A stretch of 64,000 nucleotides of DNA, from positions 41,548,581 to 41,612,580 of the forward strand of contig OX442314.1 of NCBI GenBank assembly GCA_949358305.1. The letters are read 5' to 3'. Under the pieces are notes generated by a model. That model was not told the origin of the DNA. It saw only the letters and a program-made list of their open reading frames with translations, and made no database searches. Source of the DNA: Strigamia acuminata (Eukaryota > Arthropoda > Chilopoda > Geophilomorpha > Linotaeniidae). The translations under genes and the position numbers were made by a program. Position 1 is the first letter of the stretch; every line of letters starts with the position of its first letter. Positions 27,472 through 37,806 of the stretch are shown here, piece after piece.

Positions 27472-28122
27472 CTACTTCCGGCTGTCCACTCTGTAAGCAA
27501 CGTCCGCGCCTCCTTCGGTTTTCACGCTATTCTGTGTTTCACGTGTTGGTAGTATCTTCCGCGCGTCTTGTAGCGTCACAGTCTTGTTCGCTCTTATTCC
27601 TTCGGCCGTGACGTCAAATTCTTCTCGCAATCTGCGTAACACTGCGTACTTGGCCTGGGTTTCCGGTATATCTCCTCCGTAGGACGCGCATTTAGTTCTT
27701 AGGGCTTCAACTCGATTGAAATACTGGTCAATTGTTTCGTTCGTGGCCATCTTGAAACTTAATAACTCGTCCAGGCATTCGTATTGAAGATCAGTCGTAT
27801 CGATCGCCATATTTGTCTTTATCAAGTCCCAAAGTTCTTTTGCGGTCAATTTATCGTCATACCGTAGCACTTGTTCGTCGTTTAAGGTTCCGATCAGAAT
27901 TCCTCGTGCAGCATTGTTACTTTTGCGCCATGCTTTCCACGTTTTCTCGTCTTCATCGTGGGTGGCGTCTCCTTTAATTTCACGTTTGGGTTCCGTCTCC
28001 TCGATCGCGGTTTCCCACAGCTCTCGTTCGTTCAGGGCGGCTTTCACTTGTTTTTACCACAATAGGTAGTTGCCGTTGTGCAACAACTTGATTTGATTGC
28101 GGATTTTCGTCGTGGTGTCCAT
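27472..28122 (-). pseudogene. Copia-type Gag, one premature stop
   Basis: The ATG at 28122 opens a frame starting MDTTTKIRNQIKLL that meets one in-frame TAA 23 codons in and continues without interruption to 27472. It has the copia Gag (UBN2-type) features: NYLLW at the start, TAKELWDLIKT, YECLDELLSFKMA, then YFNRVEALRTKC and LRRLREEFDV. The remaining zinc knuckle and pol are missing, because the gypsy RNase H fragment replaces them. A single lesion in a long frame suggests fairly recent decay. Confidence 0.7.
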
Positions 28123-28600
28123 CTTTTCTTCTTTACAAAACACGTGCTGGGTCGAAATTTAGATTTACTTCTTATCTTCCTTCTTCAAGTTTATTCGCTT
28201 CGTGTCTGCGCTTGTAATTGTCGTCGGTATCTTTAACTTTGTCGGTGGATGTTGAACAATCCGTCTTCTAACATTTGTTGGAAATTGTGTGTTCGTAACA
28301 AAGCAACATCTCAGTAGGGTTAAAGAAATACAAGTGATTTATTCAAAACATTTCACAGGTTAAAATACAAAGACTCTTGGCCATGATTGGCTGTTATACA
28401 ATGATGTCTACTGGACGTATTGGCGGTCATGTTTGGACAGGTGGAAGAGCGGACGGACGGACGGAGGACGAAGGGGTTGCTTTCGGCGGCTTCCCGGCGG
28501 CGAGAGGTGTGATGAAACCGGCTCAAAAACGTGTTGAAAACCTGAAATATCAAAATTCAATTAGCAAACAAATTAACTGGCAAACAAAAATGGCAAATAA
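28123..28600. other. Interval without recognised gene
   Basis: It contains a GGACGGACGGACGG microsatellite-like stretch near 28450 in a GC-rich patch. No copia 5' LTR or primer site could be identified upstream of the Gag start. Confidence 0.35.
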
Positions 28601-28603
28601 ATG

Positions 28604-29194
28604 AATAAAAGACCATTGTAAAAAGTCAGGACACTTCGCCAACATGTATTGGACTAAACACCCCAATTTACGGCCGGCTTTGTTCAGTGTTCAGGGCGTG
28701 AGATGGGGAACAGAGGTGCCACACAACGGGGCGGGGTTCGAAACATTGAGACTCACAGCTCTGACTCTGATTTTGACTATGAAGTCGTCACTAGAGGTCA
28801 CAGAATGTCAGTGACACATGACAAGAGTCATACTGACATGGCTTCCCTTCCGGAGCAGGTGGCAACCACTGATATGGAATCGGAAATAAATTTGGTTGAG
28901 TATGAAGCATGGTCAGACATAAATCTGCAAACCATCCATCAACCTACGAGCAGTTGGAAGTGGCTTGGAAAAACTCAACCACCCAACAGAACATATGTAA
29001 AGGCTGTCAACAGACAAGTGAACCATTTTTTCAATCCAAATTCAGGGGGGAAAATGCCATTGTGTTATCAGGAGTACTCGAGTGAGCTTTTTGATAGGAA
29101 AATTTTTGCTGAAGAAAATGAACCAGTAAATAATGATAAGGGTGGGGTAAAGAAAACCGACACCTTAGTGACCAAACATATATCGAGCAGATAA
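28604..29194 (+). pseudogene. Retroelement-like frame: degenerate zinc knuckle followed by unknown 163-aa ORF
   Basis: At 28604-28680 the plus strand reads DHCKKSGHFANMYWTKHP, a degenerate CCHC knuckle in the form typical before a W-x-x-H-P block. Cys 1 and Cys 4 are lost. The 28703-29194 frame (163 residues) partly overlaps in another phase and contains SDSDFDYEVV and LVEYEAWSDINLQ. I do not recognise it. The pairing suggests a Gag-Pol junction relic. Confidence 0.35.
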
Positions 29195-29551
29195 AAAAGA
29201 TAATTCGACTGCAAAATGAGAAAAAAAATGAGAAAACGAGTAAGCATGCAAAAAGGGACTACCGGGAGGACGCTCCCGCTCAAGAGGGACTACCTAAAAA
29301 AGGGGAACCCCAAATAAGAAATCAAGTTCACTTGTCCAATTTAATTTATCCACAGGGAAGTGGTTTTGTAGTGTGTCCCGTTCCTGCTGACAAATATTAA
29401 CACTTATACTGTAATAGTATGATTAAAAATATCTCGAATTAGAAACCAAATTGTGCATTTGCAGTCAATAGAATATAGATTTTTTGATTGCATGATCATG
29501 TAATTAGATAGTTTGCCAAATATACAGAAGTCAGAAATACTGAGATATACA
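29195..29551. other. AT-rich interval without recognised gene
   Basis: Nothing recognised on either strand. It ends at the breakpoint where sequence shared with 51.5-52.8 kb begins. Confidence 0.4.
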
Positions 29552-29552
29552 A

Positions 29553-30083
29553 CGTTTGTTGCATTCCTCTCCAACCAACATTTGAAATTCTAAATCCATC
29601 TAAAGAAATGATAAAACGATATTTAGTTGAGTGGACAAATTAAAATACTTTGCTACACCACTGCATTTACCACTTACCATTTCCACATTGTTTTTATTTA
29701 AATACTGATGCATTTCTGCCAAATAAATAGAAAAAAATGAAGTAAATTAATTATATTTTATACTACCATTTTGAGTTGTGGTGACAATTAAACTGTCATC
29801 ACCTACAGCAGTTATTTAAGTTACTCATCGTATATATCTTCGTCTATTGACGCCAAATTTTTCTCATGAACCATGTGAATTGGTTCATCTATTGGCATTC
29901 CTAGTTTTTCTTTTACTGTTGGGTAAAAGAATTATTAAAATTTAAAATGAAATCAAAATATTAAAAATGCATTAAATTACCTGTTTTACTGAAGTCATCA
30001 AAAGTTGGCATTGTAGTGAAAACAGCCATCATGTAATAAGAATCAGTTGATTTTTTAACTTTGATTTTTAATTTCAAAGCCAA
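29553..30083 (-). pseudogene. Truncated copy of the multi-exon gene at 50.8-52.8 kb
   Basis: The first minus-strand exon (about 30083-29981) encodes KLKIKVKKSTDSYYMMAV and TMPTFDDFS, then a GT donor. The second (from 29915) begins VKEKLGMPIDEPIHMVHE after a CAG acceptor. A third segment reads GDDSLIVTTTQNGSI, and a fourth starts HQYLNKNNVEM. The K-I-K-V, MPIDE and GDDSLIV blocks suggest a ubiquitin-like/PB1 fold. The copy ends at 29553 inside the next exon. Its site corresponding to the foldback insertion at 51837 is unoccupied. Lack of an ATG and stops between blocks indicate a pseudogene. Confidence 0.55.
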
Positions 30084-30690
30084 TTAACAATACCACGACA
30101 ATAGGATCAAGAGATAAATAAGGAGAATGCCAGTTCAACTTGGTGAAGCGGGGACTTTCTCGTTGCATCCATGCGGCCACTGTAGTAGGCTCTTCTCCTT
30201 CCCACTTTGGTATGCTCACTGTGGGGAGCACGGCCGCTTTTCCAATGGTAATCCGTGGGCAATTTGCTCGCGTCCCCCAGCGCCTCTTTCCGTCGGCCAG
30301 GCCGCGATGGTTACGGTTTGTGCACGAATGCCAGTACGCCATGCTCTGTTGCGGTACTAGTAAATACTTACTTACTAAATACTTACTTTTAGCTCGCTAA
30401 ACTAAACTTTAATAAAATAAATAAAATAAACGAAATAAATTCTAGCTCGCTAAACTAAAATTTAATAAAATAAATAAAATAAACGAAATAAATTCTAGCT
30501 CGCTAAACTAAAATTTAATAAAGTAAATAAAATAAACGAAATAAATTCAACACGTGTTTGATTAGTTGGTCGCGCGCCCACCTAATCAATCATTCGATTC
30601 ATCTCACATTACCTTTTCCGTACCTTTTTATGCATAATATGGCGTGCATGGAGCCATAGGCTCCTGCTTCCCAGCCGCAGCCGGCACACA
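30084..30690 (-). pseudogene. Relic of a CxxCxGxG third-ORF protein, second locus
   Basis: Near 30650-30690 the minus strand encodes PVCAGCGWEAGAYGSMHA, matching the start of the 25-kb relic. After a tandem-repeat insertion the frame at 30055-30342 continues with GLADGKRRWGTRANCPRIT (LADGKRRWSTCEKCFKIT at 25 kb) and VSIPKWEGEEPTTVAAWM (ISMPSWDPNTPDTTATWM at 25 kb). Order and spacing agree. Stops and loss of several cysteines make it dead. Confidence 0.55.
30390..30548. repeat. 53-bp tandem repeat, three units
   Basis: Units begin at 30390, 30443 and 30496 with TAGCTCGCTAAACTAAA and continue as an A/T-rich tail. They are nearly identical, so the array is young. It interrupts the third-ORF relic. 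Confidence 0.85.
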
Positions 30691-30734
30691 CGGGACTCTA
30701 CATCGTGCCAAATTAATTTAATACGGGAAAGGAA

Positions 30735-30911
30735 AGGCAAGAGATGTCCGATGTTATGTGAGAGGATGCCCGCATGGCCAATGCTACAAACCTACTCAAA
30801 GGAAACCTCTTGCTGGCGAATGCATCCCACACAACATGACATCACCGTGGGAATCAATTACAATAGATATAATGGGACCGAAACCCGGATCAAAAATTAG
30901 ATGGTTACTGG
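30735..30911 (+). pseudogene. Ty3/gypsy integrase fragment
   Basis: The plus strand reads VRGCPHGQCYKPTQRKPLA, then SPWESITIDIMGPKPGS with the first catalytic Asp, the usual gypsy integrase sequence from the end of the zinc finger into the core. The second Cys of the finger is displaced. The match stops at about 30911, where GC-rich unrelated DNA begins. Confidence 0.65.
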
Positions 30912-30912
30912 A

Positions 30913-31160
30913 AATCAATGAGACAGGTCGCGCCGACGGGTATACGGTCACCCCGTCCGTTGTGGCCCGGAAGACGGCATGGGGCGTCACCGGCCCCGAG
31001 GGGAGCCGGCCCGCGTCGGTTTTCGAGCGCACGATGCGGTCGAATCTTTTCCTGCCCAGGGTCCAGCGTGGTGTCTCGGGTGTTTTCTTTGGCGTGTTCA
31101 TGCTCTGCATCTCGATCTCGTCAAAAGCAGGGTTCGAAGCGGACATGGCCATGGCAGCTC
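30913..31160 (-). other. GC-rich insert with an open frame, origin unknown
   Basis: About 250 bp are markedly GC-rich against AT-rich flanks. The minus frame at 30796-31152 begins MAMSASNPAFDEIEMQSMN and contains RWTLGRKRFDRIVRSKTDAG. It has an ATG start and no stop within the GC-rich part, so it may be the 5' end of a gene from a GC-rich mobile element. No homologue recognised. Confidence 0.4.
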
Positions 31161-31164
31161 ACAA

Positions 31165-32215
31165 TCGGTCAATGAGTCCATTTCTGATGATATGTACGCC
31201 AAAAATCCCTCATTCTTAGAAGGCTGTTGTTTATTAAATATGTTGGAGATCACAGCTGCTTCCCTCACTACCTGCTCTGTCAATACTGCACTAAACTTCT
31301 CAACCACCTTTTGAAGACCATCGATCCACCCTGAAATAAAATTAAATGTATTATTTAGGAAAAAGAATCTTTTCTGCTGCTTACTGGTTGGTTACTGCAA
31401 TCTGAACTCAGTTGCGGTGATGAGGCAGGGAAATTTGTCTGAAAACATGGATTATAAAAATAGAAATTAAGCCAAAATCAGAAAGTTGTAAAAAAGTTGT
31501 AAAATTTAATTTTATTACTTACACTGCTCAATTCACTTCTAAGCAAAGGAATATTAGTTATTACTTCTCCTGTTTCAGTCATAATTTCCAGCTCTGTCAT
31601 CACTTGGCTGGTAGTTGGAGCAATGGGGTGTGTTTGGTGTAAGCTTAGTTGCTGGTCAAGCAAATTATCAGATGTCCTAAAAACATAAATAGTTTATTAA
31701 TTTTAAATTTTTTATCATCCTCAAGTTTTCTTACGGTCTAGGATCAACTGTGTCACTTAAAAACAGCAGCTGGGTATAATATTGCCACATTGGCTCAAAT
31801 CCACCTTGCCCACTTCCACTGGGTGTTCCATTTTTTATACTAGAATGAATGGACCTGAACTGGTCTTTCAGGCTCCTCCATCTAGTTTTGCATTCTTTAG
31901 CTGTAAAAGAAATATTAGATTTTGTAAAATTCGAATTTTGAGAAATTTGTACATTATTTTATCCACTTTCCAAACCCGATTTTAACCATATACACGTGTA
32001 AAACCGTGTAAAATGAGGCAAAAACGAGTGAAATTATGCAAAACACAAGTGATATTAATTTTAAAGTACTGCACATTTTTTTTTACTAATTTGCTCTGCC
32101 AGCCTCCTGGGCTATTTCCTCCCAAGCTTTGGTCAGAAATTTTCTTTTGCTGCACCTAGGATCATCTTTACAATAAATAAAAGGCCTTAACAAACAGCAT
32201 TTATTAAATTCTTCT
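31165..32215 (-). pseudogene. Multi-exon MADF-domain gene, decayed
   Basis: Minus-strand exons with GT-AG borders: about 32215-32087 (CSKRKFLTKAWEEIAQEAG), 31900-31735 (AKECKTRWRSLKDQFRSIHS and WQYYTQLLFLSD), 31676-31523, 31438-31385, and from 31330 down (GWIDGLQKVVEKFSAVL, ending EMDSLTDCELP). The first two exons form a typical MADF (Myb/SANT-like DNA-binding) domain: the W-x-x-I-A helix, then C-K-x-R-W-x-x-L-x-D, then the W-x-Y-x-x-L end. The C-terminal helix resembles the tail of Harbinger-type accessory proteins. Phase mismatch between exons 1 and 2 and replacement of the 3' end by the GC-rich insert suggest it is not functional. Confidence 0.55.
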
Positions 32216-32665
32216 CAAAAAAAGTCAGAACCACAGTCATGCTTGATTCTATGGGCACCGCCATCTTGAAAAGCATGAATTCCTGCTTTAAAGTTAAAAA
32301 TATTTAACAGGTGCTTTGTGCGCTAACTTAAGACGCGCTTTGGCAACGCGCTTGACAATGCAGGTAGGGTTCACATGCAATGCATGACAAAGCCGACATG
32401 TGAACCCGCCTTTAGTCTTCCAATGTTAGTTGTGTTACCATCATTTTCAACTGCATCTCGCAAATGAACGTGTGTAACGATAAATCGTGCCTAGATAAGT
32501 GGCCGTACAAGATTGGTCAAGGTTGTTGACGCCATCATCATTACCGGTAACAGTTGTGTTGTCGTAAAGTTTAAGGTACAGTGCGATAAACTTTTCTTTA
32601 AGTCTAGCGATGACCGTTTTAGATGCCGATTTTTTGAAGTAGTCTAACTTCAGATTTAGATTGAG
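32216..32665. other. Interval without recognised gene
   Basis: No domain recognised. Its left end adjoins a triplicated GAATATTACA word at 32664-32694. Confidence 0.35.
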
Positions 32666-32669
32666 AATA

Positions 32670-32951
32670 TTACAGAATATTACAGAATATTACAGCTAAT
32701 GGACTATTTGTTTCTGAATTAAGATTACACTGTTCACATTTATTATTTTCAGTCTCACGTGTAAATGGATTTATGCACAATGAGTTCAGAAATCCTGCAA
32801 AAACAACATTATAAAATTCTATTGGATCTTGTTGCTGACTTGGGTTTAATTTATCTGTAAACTGCTTGATATGAACATCAGTTTTAGCCAAAAAATTTCG
32901 GAACAGACTGCACGGAATTGCTGTCCCCACTACTTTATTATAGTGACACAA
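32670..32951 (-). pseudogene. Possible ubiquitin-specific protease (USP) fragment
   Basis: The 93-residue frame contains LNPSQQQDPIEFYNVVFAGF, similar to the QQDAxEFLxxLL helix of USP-type deubiquitinases, and later CEQCN, which could be half of the USP zinc ribbon. The catalytic Cys and His boxes are absent. The similarity is short and could be chance. Confidence 0.3.
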
Positions 32952-33039
32952 GATGTTAAGTTCAATGAGTCCAGATTGGAAGTGGATTTATTATCCGCAC
33001 AGAATATAAAACCTGATCATGAACCAAAAATGGTTTACA

Positions 33040-33720
33040 TACCCGAGGGAGATGGAAGCTCACCGCCAAGGCTAAGCTTGTTTACCTAAAGACATTTTTG
33101 GAGGGGCCGGTGGACAGTGTAGTAGCAGGGCTAAATCCTACTGACGAAAATTTCGAGACGGCTAAGGAACTGTTGACCAATCGTTTCGTAAGACGAAATG
33201 TAGTAATAAACGCTCATTTGCGTGCGATCGAGAGGGTGCCTGCCGTAAAAAAATATAGGGGATCTTGTGGCGCTCAGAAAACTGTACGACGAGTGTGAGC
33301 TTCATGTGCGCAGCCTTGATAATCTGGAGGTTGATGTAGCCACGTTCGGAGCGCTCCTGTGCCCAAAAATGGTGACTGCGGTGCCAGACTTTATCGCAAT
33401 GGGGTTCGCACAAGGTGATAATGAAACAGATATAAAGGCATTCTTAGCATATTTGAACAAACAAATCGGGTTGAGGGAAAGGACTGCAGCTGTAAACAAT
33501 TATGGCAAAGAACCAACCCAAGAGGAAAAGAAATCGATTCGACCAGCATCTGCAAAAAATCCAGAGTGGAATAAGAAAAGGTCCGTTTTGCCATCTGTAA
33601 ATGCACTCTCTATCAACACGAACCAATGTGTTTTTTGTCTACCCACTGCTGCTTTACAAAGGACGAAGAAACATGATGAGAGCAGGGCGGTGCTTTTTAT
33701 GTCTCCACAAGGGGTACCGA
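33040..33720 (+). pseudogene. BEL/Pao Gag fragment
   Basis: In two frames the plus strand encodes GPVDSVVAGLNPTDENFETA, KELLTNRFVRRNVVINAHL and then LRKLYDECELHVRSLDNL, ATFGALLCPKMV and LNKQIGLRER. This series (V-x-G-L, Y/F-E-x-A, L-L-x-x-R-F, L-Y-D-x-x-x-x-H-x-R-S-L, G-x-L-L-x-P) is diagnostic of BEL/Pao Gag. A frameshift at about 33255 separates the two parts. A degraded zinc-knuckle segment follows CVFC at about 33630. The frame then runs into AT-rich DNA. Confidence 0.7.
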
Positions 33721-33860
33721 GTTACCAAAAGAATTCCCAATTCCCCAATTCCCAAAAGAAAAAATATATATATCAGCAAAAAACAAAATACCAGCTTTAA
33801 TAATAAATAAAAATGCAAATGTAACATTCACATAATAAATAAAAATGCAAATGTAAACAT

Positions 33861-34197
33861 CCACGGAACCACAACGACCAGAACAACCACGGAACCACAA
33901 CGACCAGAACAACCACGGAACCACAACGACCAGAACAACCACGGAACCACAACGACCAGAACAACCACGGAACCACAACGACCAGAACAACCACGGAACC
34001 ACAACGACCAGAACAACCACGGAACCACAACGACCAGAACAACCACGGAACCACAACGACCAGAACAACCACGGAACCACAACGACCAGAACAACCACGG
34101 AACCACAACGACCAGAACAACCACGGAACCACAACGACCAGAACAACCACGGAACCACAACGACCAGAACAACCACGAACCACAACGACCAGAACAA
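33861..34197. repeat. 26-bp minisatellite, 12 perfect units plus one of 25 bp
   Basis: Unit CCACGGAACCACAACGACCA followed by GAACAA, repeated without error from 33861 to 34172, then one copy lacking a G. Because 26 is not divisible by 3, all minus-strand frames stay open and read the same 26-residue cycle. These are not genes. Homogeneity implies recent expansion. Confidence 0.97.
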
Positions 34198-34402
34198 ATA
34201 AATAAACAAGTGTGATAAACGGACATTAAACGGAAAATAAACGTTTTTACAAACGTGTAAATGCCATATTCTCAAGGGACGAGATGCAGACTTACAATAC
34301 AACGAACGTTGATGTTGTTTTTTGTCTGCAGGCTGAGGGAAGTTTTTTCCGAAAGTTCGGATCAAAATTTTTCCCTTTGTAGTTGCCTACTTGTCTGATC
34401 CA

Positions 34403-34995
34403 TTATATGCCCGAAAGAGACTGAGACACTCTTGGTTGTCGTTCCTGCAGCCAAACAGGTGACATGGCTTGACTAACAGTTATTATTTCTATTTCGTTCT
34501 GCTGCTCTAAGGAGATTTGTATACTCCTCAGTTTCTTCTTTTCCTCTTCATAGATTATGGTGCCCATGTCAGGTTGTTGGGCGTTCTTCCCATAATCTGC
34601 TTCGCCCATTGGTAAAATGTTTGAAGTGTTCTTTCGTGGTTTCAGAGCAGCAGCTTTTCGTGCTTCAATGTTATATTTTTTTTGAATTTGACGTCTGCTA
34701 ATAAATGACTACGGTTAAACATCACTTCATGAACTCTGCCATATAGGTTGTTGTTAGAGTTGATTGAAACTACAGCAGCTTCACAACGATTTTGGTGTGA
34801 GTGCCCATGACTGATGCTAACTCATTTTCCACATATAAATTTTGCTATTACTGAATTGGCATTTTCCATTATATTGTTAGTCACATTGTGGATTAAGCTA
34901 AAAGCATTATTATGCACTCTAATGTGTTTGTATACTAAGATTTCATTTGTAGGAGCAAAATAACTAGACAACTGGTTGGGTCTAACAAGAACAGT
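34403..34995 (-). pseudogene. YqaJ-associated transposon protein, fragment
   Basis: Sense order on the minus strand: FAPTNEILVYKHI and NNIMENANSVIAKFICGK with an in-frame stop, then NRCEAAVVSINSNNNLY, RKAAALKPRKNTSN, GEADYGKNAQQPDMG and QERQPR, where the YqaJ domain would begin. The last part equals 860-1027. The E/N-S-V-I-A-K-F-x-x-G-K and R-C-x-A-A-V-V-S blocks are typical of arthropod transposon proteins with a C-terminal YqaJ domain. It is cut at 34403 before the YqaJ core. Confidence 0.55.
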
Positions 34996-34999
34996 GAAG

Positions 35000-35600
35000 T
35001 GATTTTATTACATGGTTGAAATAAGGGAGTGCTGACCAAGGGCAGCGTCACATATACAAAAAGGGCAATAAAAGTGCAGGGTGCTGCGATCCGGGTTTTA
35101 TCCGCTTAATTTCTAATAAATTAAGCAGAATACCGCAGTTGAATGCCACGAAGGACTTATATCGATACGGCCTTAAATTATCTTGGGTTAATTTATACAA
35201 AGAAAACACAAGTTTTATCAATAAAAACACACAATCTTTTATTACGGTTAAATACAATATGACGAGTGAATAAATTCGATAATATGAGAGAAAGAACAAT
35301 GGAAATGGCGCGCAACGGCTGTTGCATGCACGAAGTACGACTAAACGTACTTAACAACAGTTGTTGTTACGTAGATATAAATATCTTCCGTCCGGCGGTA
35401 CGACGGCGATGGCAAGCGGGCGCTTGTGATGGCGGCGGTTCACGTTCGGGCCTCGTTTCCACACAGGACTGGAAAGGCTTAAATTAGTGAAAACTAATTC
35501 AAGCAAGAATGCTGGCCTTGCACTTAAAGCACAAAGAAAGCTGTGAATCTTGAGGTTTAATACTGTCCACTATCAGTACTTTTGTCAGAGCAGAAATCAA
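35000..35600. other. Interval without recognised gene
   Basis: Contains a GC-rich patch at 35385-35470 inside AT-rich DNA. No domain recognised. Confidence 0.35.
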
Positions 35601-35639
35601 TGATGTTGTGGGTTGTATTATTTTGTCATTAGCATATGA

Positions 35640-36376
35640 TGGGTTGTGTTGTTGGGACTCTCAATTTTTCATGCAAGATGTAGAACCAAGATTTCGAGAA
35701 GTGCATCTAATAAATTGGGTGTGCCCTTTGCCCCCACACAATGAGCACTTCCAATCCCTTTTTGGAACCTTGCATTCTTTACCCCAATGCCCTTTTGCTT
35801 GACACTTATAACATAACCCATTAGTCCCCCCCCCCACATTATTAACTTGTGCAGGTGGCCTATGTTGAATTGCCAGTGTTAAATCCTTAATTGCTTTCAG
35901 GATACTGTCAAACTTGTCAGGTTCGGCAGAAAACCCGTGAAAAGGTAATGAAAAAGTTTAAAAATCATTCAGAAATGGTGAAAAAAAAGCCAAACAGTAC
36001 AAAATTAGTGAAGATAGTACAAAATTCATGATAAATGGTAGAAACAGTTGAAAACTCTGAAAATTACTTCATCTTTGATACGGTCGCACATTTTTTTGCA
36101 GCTTTAAATTGATGATTTCCTTCGATTTAGATTCTTTCGCGACACATTAGCCAACTCCAGTTTAGCTAGTCCTGTGTTTCCTCTATTAGCAGACAAGGTC
36201 AACCCCAGTTCTTGCTTTGCAGTCCATGTCACACATTCATCAAAGGTGGCAAAGTCCGAAGCCAAAATGGCTTGCTTGGACAATTCACTCGAGAGTCCTG
36301 CGATGAACCTCGACTGCAACTGGAAGTTATCTTTTGCGCCCGCTACTTCTCCATCCTCAAAGCAAAGCTCCCGCAA
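35640..36376 (-). pseudogene. Retroelement Gag with two zinc knuckles
   Basis: The frame at 36104-36376 (LQSRFIAGLSSELSKQAI and FATFDECVTWTAKQELG) is a Gag capsid C-terminal segment. After about 150 bp of AT-rich sequence with stops, the frame resumes near 35920 with KFDSILKAIKDLTLAI and then two knuckles: CYKCQAKGHWGKEC (canonical C-x2-C-x4-H-x4-C) and CSLCGGKGHTQFIRC (one residue longer at the end). The AT-rich piece between is probably an insertion. Knuckles of this type bind genomic RNA. Confidence 0.65.
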
Positions 36377-36514
36377 TCCTTTAATTCTTGTATACCTTTT
36401 GTGTTTGGTGTTTGCGCATCTAAACTTTGGGTGTCTACGTTCATTTTCAATCTCAGAATAAAATGTGGTATAAATAGCTCAAGTCAGTGTTTTTGTCCAC
36501 CACACCAGGAATGA

Positions 36515-37264
36515 CTAAAGTTCAGCTTCTTGAACTGAAGAATGCACAACAGAAATACAAAAAGAATTTTTACAAAGTTCATATTTTCTGAATAATTTGG
36601 CCATTTTCCTGCAATTAAATCCACATACGTAATAAATTATGCAATTCACGGTCTCAGCCCGAGCATAATCATGGTTTCCCACAAGCACATCTTCGACTTC
36701 CCAATTTTCTTTTACCGCGACATCTAATTTTGTCATTAAATCATTGAAAAAATCAATTCGCGTTTTCTTCTGTCCAGTGAAAATTGTTTTTATATCTTGA
36801 AGCGAAATTGCTGGTGTTTCTTTGGCTTTTGTAACGGAACAATTTTCGAACTGAAATTCGTGATTACTGTTAGAAAATATTCGAGGAATAGCGCCACTAT
36901 TCCGGCCTGATAAAGTGTAAGAAACATTCCGCCTCCGCTCGTCGTTCATTTTATTAGCAAGAGACTGAGTGTGCAAGAAAATGGCCTGCATTGCCGTCAC
37001 AGACTCAACCCGACTAAGAGGCCGGTTGTTGAATTCACGGTCAAATACTGAGGCCGCCACAGCTCCAGCCCTCATGGCGATAGCCGTTAATTCCTTGAAG
37101 CCTTTTTTGCGCGGGATAGAAAAGGAGGTGGACCTGGACGCAACATAATCCTCAACCTGCAGATCGAGTTTGGAAACTCGAAGAGAGGGAACAGGAATTG
37201 CTTGGCTGACGGAAAACTTAGCCGAAAGCTGCTTCTCAATCATTGTGGCCCCATTTTTACACAA
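36515..37264 (-). pseudogene. P-element/THAP-type transposase, C-terminal part
   Basis: The 249-residue frame has AIFLHTQSLANKMNDERRRN-type helical sequence and ends with VNCIIYYVCGFNCRKMAKLF, then CKNSF. The Y-[VI]-x-G-[FY]-x-x-R-K signature matches the tail of P-element/THAP9-like transposases. The catalytic core is missing upstream. No 31-bp-type terminal repeats were seen. It shares its signature, not close sequence identity, with the fragment at 3223-3588. Confidence 0.5.
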
Positions 37265-37407
37265 AAAAGGAGTCTCGATCTTACTGACCCAAATCTCATC
37301 CTCGAAAATGTCTCACAAAATTTTCTCAAAATTCTAAGCCTATTTTTTCGGGACCGCCAGAAAACGTGTGCTGACCTGCGGTCAGTAAAAATTGGACTGA
37401 CAATACC

Positions 37408-37497
37408 TAATTGTCTCGGTGGAATCAGAAGAGAGCTCTGGTTGTTTAATAATTTCTGTTGTATTTTAAACTCACATTTCTTCCTGAGAGTGACAGC
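37408..37497. repeat. Dispersed 85-bp repeat (second copy at 55444-55530)
   Basis: Both loci share GTCTCGGTGGAAYCAGAAGA, GAGCTCTGGTTGTTTAATA and a following TTTTAAACTCACATT with few differences. Identity of the parent element is unknown. Confidence 0.7.
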
Positions 37498-37505
37498 ATT
37501 GGAAT

Positions 37506-37806
37506 TCATCTTTTAATGGCGTGAATTTTCGGAATTTTCGTGAATTTTCGAAACATTCGGCCTATCACATTGTTGACCAAAATGCGAAGTTCTTCCTTCG
37601 TGTTTGCGTAGAGCAAAACGTCATCTTGCGAACACTCCGTATTCCATAGTCCCTGTAAAACTTGCTCCATTATGTATTGAAAAATTTCGCTGGCCGAAAT
37701 AATCTCGAATGGCACCCGGAGAAATCGATATCTTCCCCACGGCGTGCTGATGACTAGATACTTTGATGTTCGTTCGGTCACTCGTTGCTGCCAATACAGC
37801 TTCCTG
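37506..37806 (-). pseudogene. Ty3/gypsy RT fragment, target of element 2
   Basis: The frame contains YLVISTPWGRYRFLRVPFEI, ASEIFQYIMEQVLQGL and QDDVLLYANTKEE. These are the gypsy RT motifs around the active site, with SQDD replacing YxDD, so it is catalytically altered. The sequence upstream in the sense direction lies on the far side of element 2 (from 50678), and CCTG occurs at both junctions. It decays after about 100 codons. Confidence 0.75.

Noticed and set aside
33861-34197. CRISPR-like array
   Set aside because: The repeats are contiguous without spacers in a eukaryotic context, so this is a minisatellite.
33697-34365. Long Cys/Trp-rich minus-strand ORFs
   Set aside because: They are translations of a 26-bp tandem repeat open in every minus frame, not genes.
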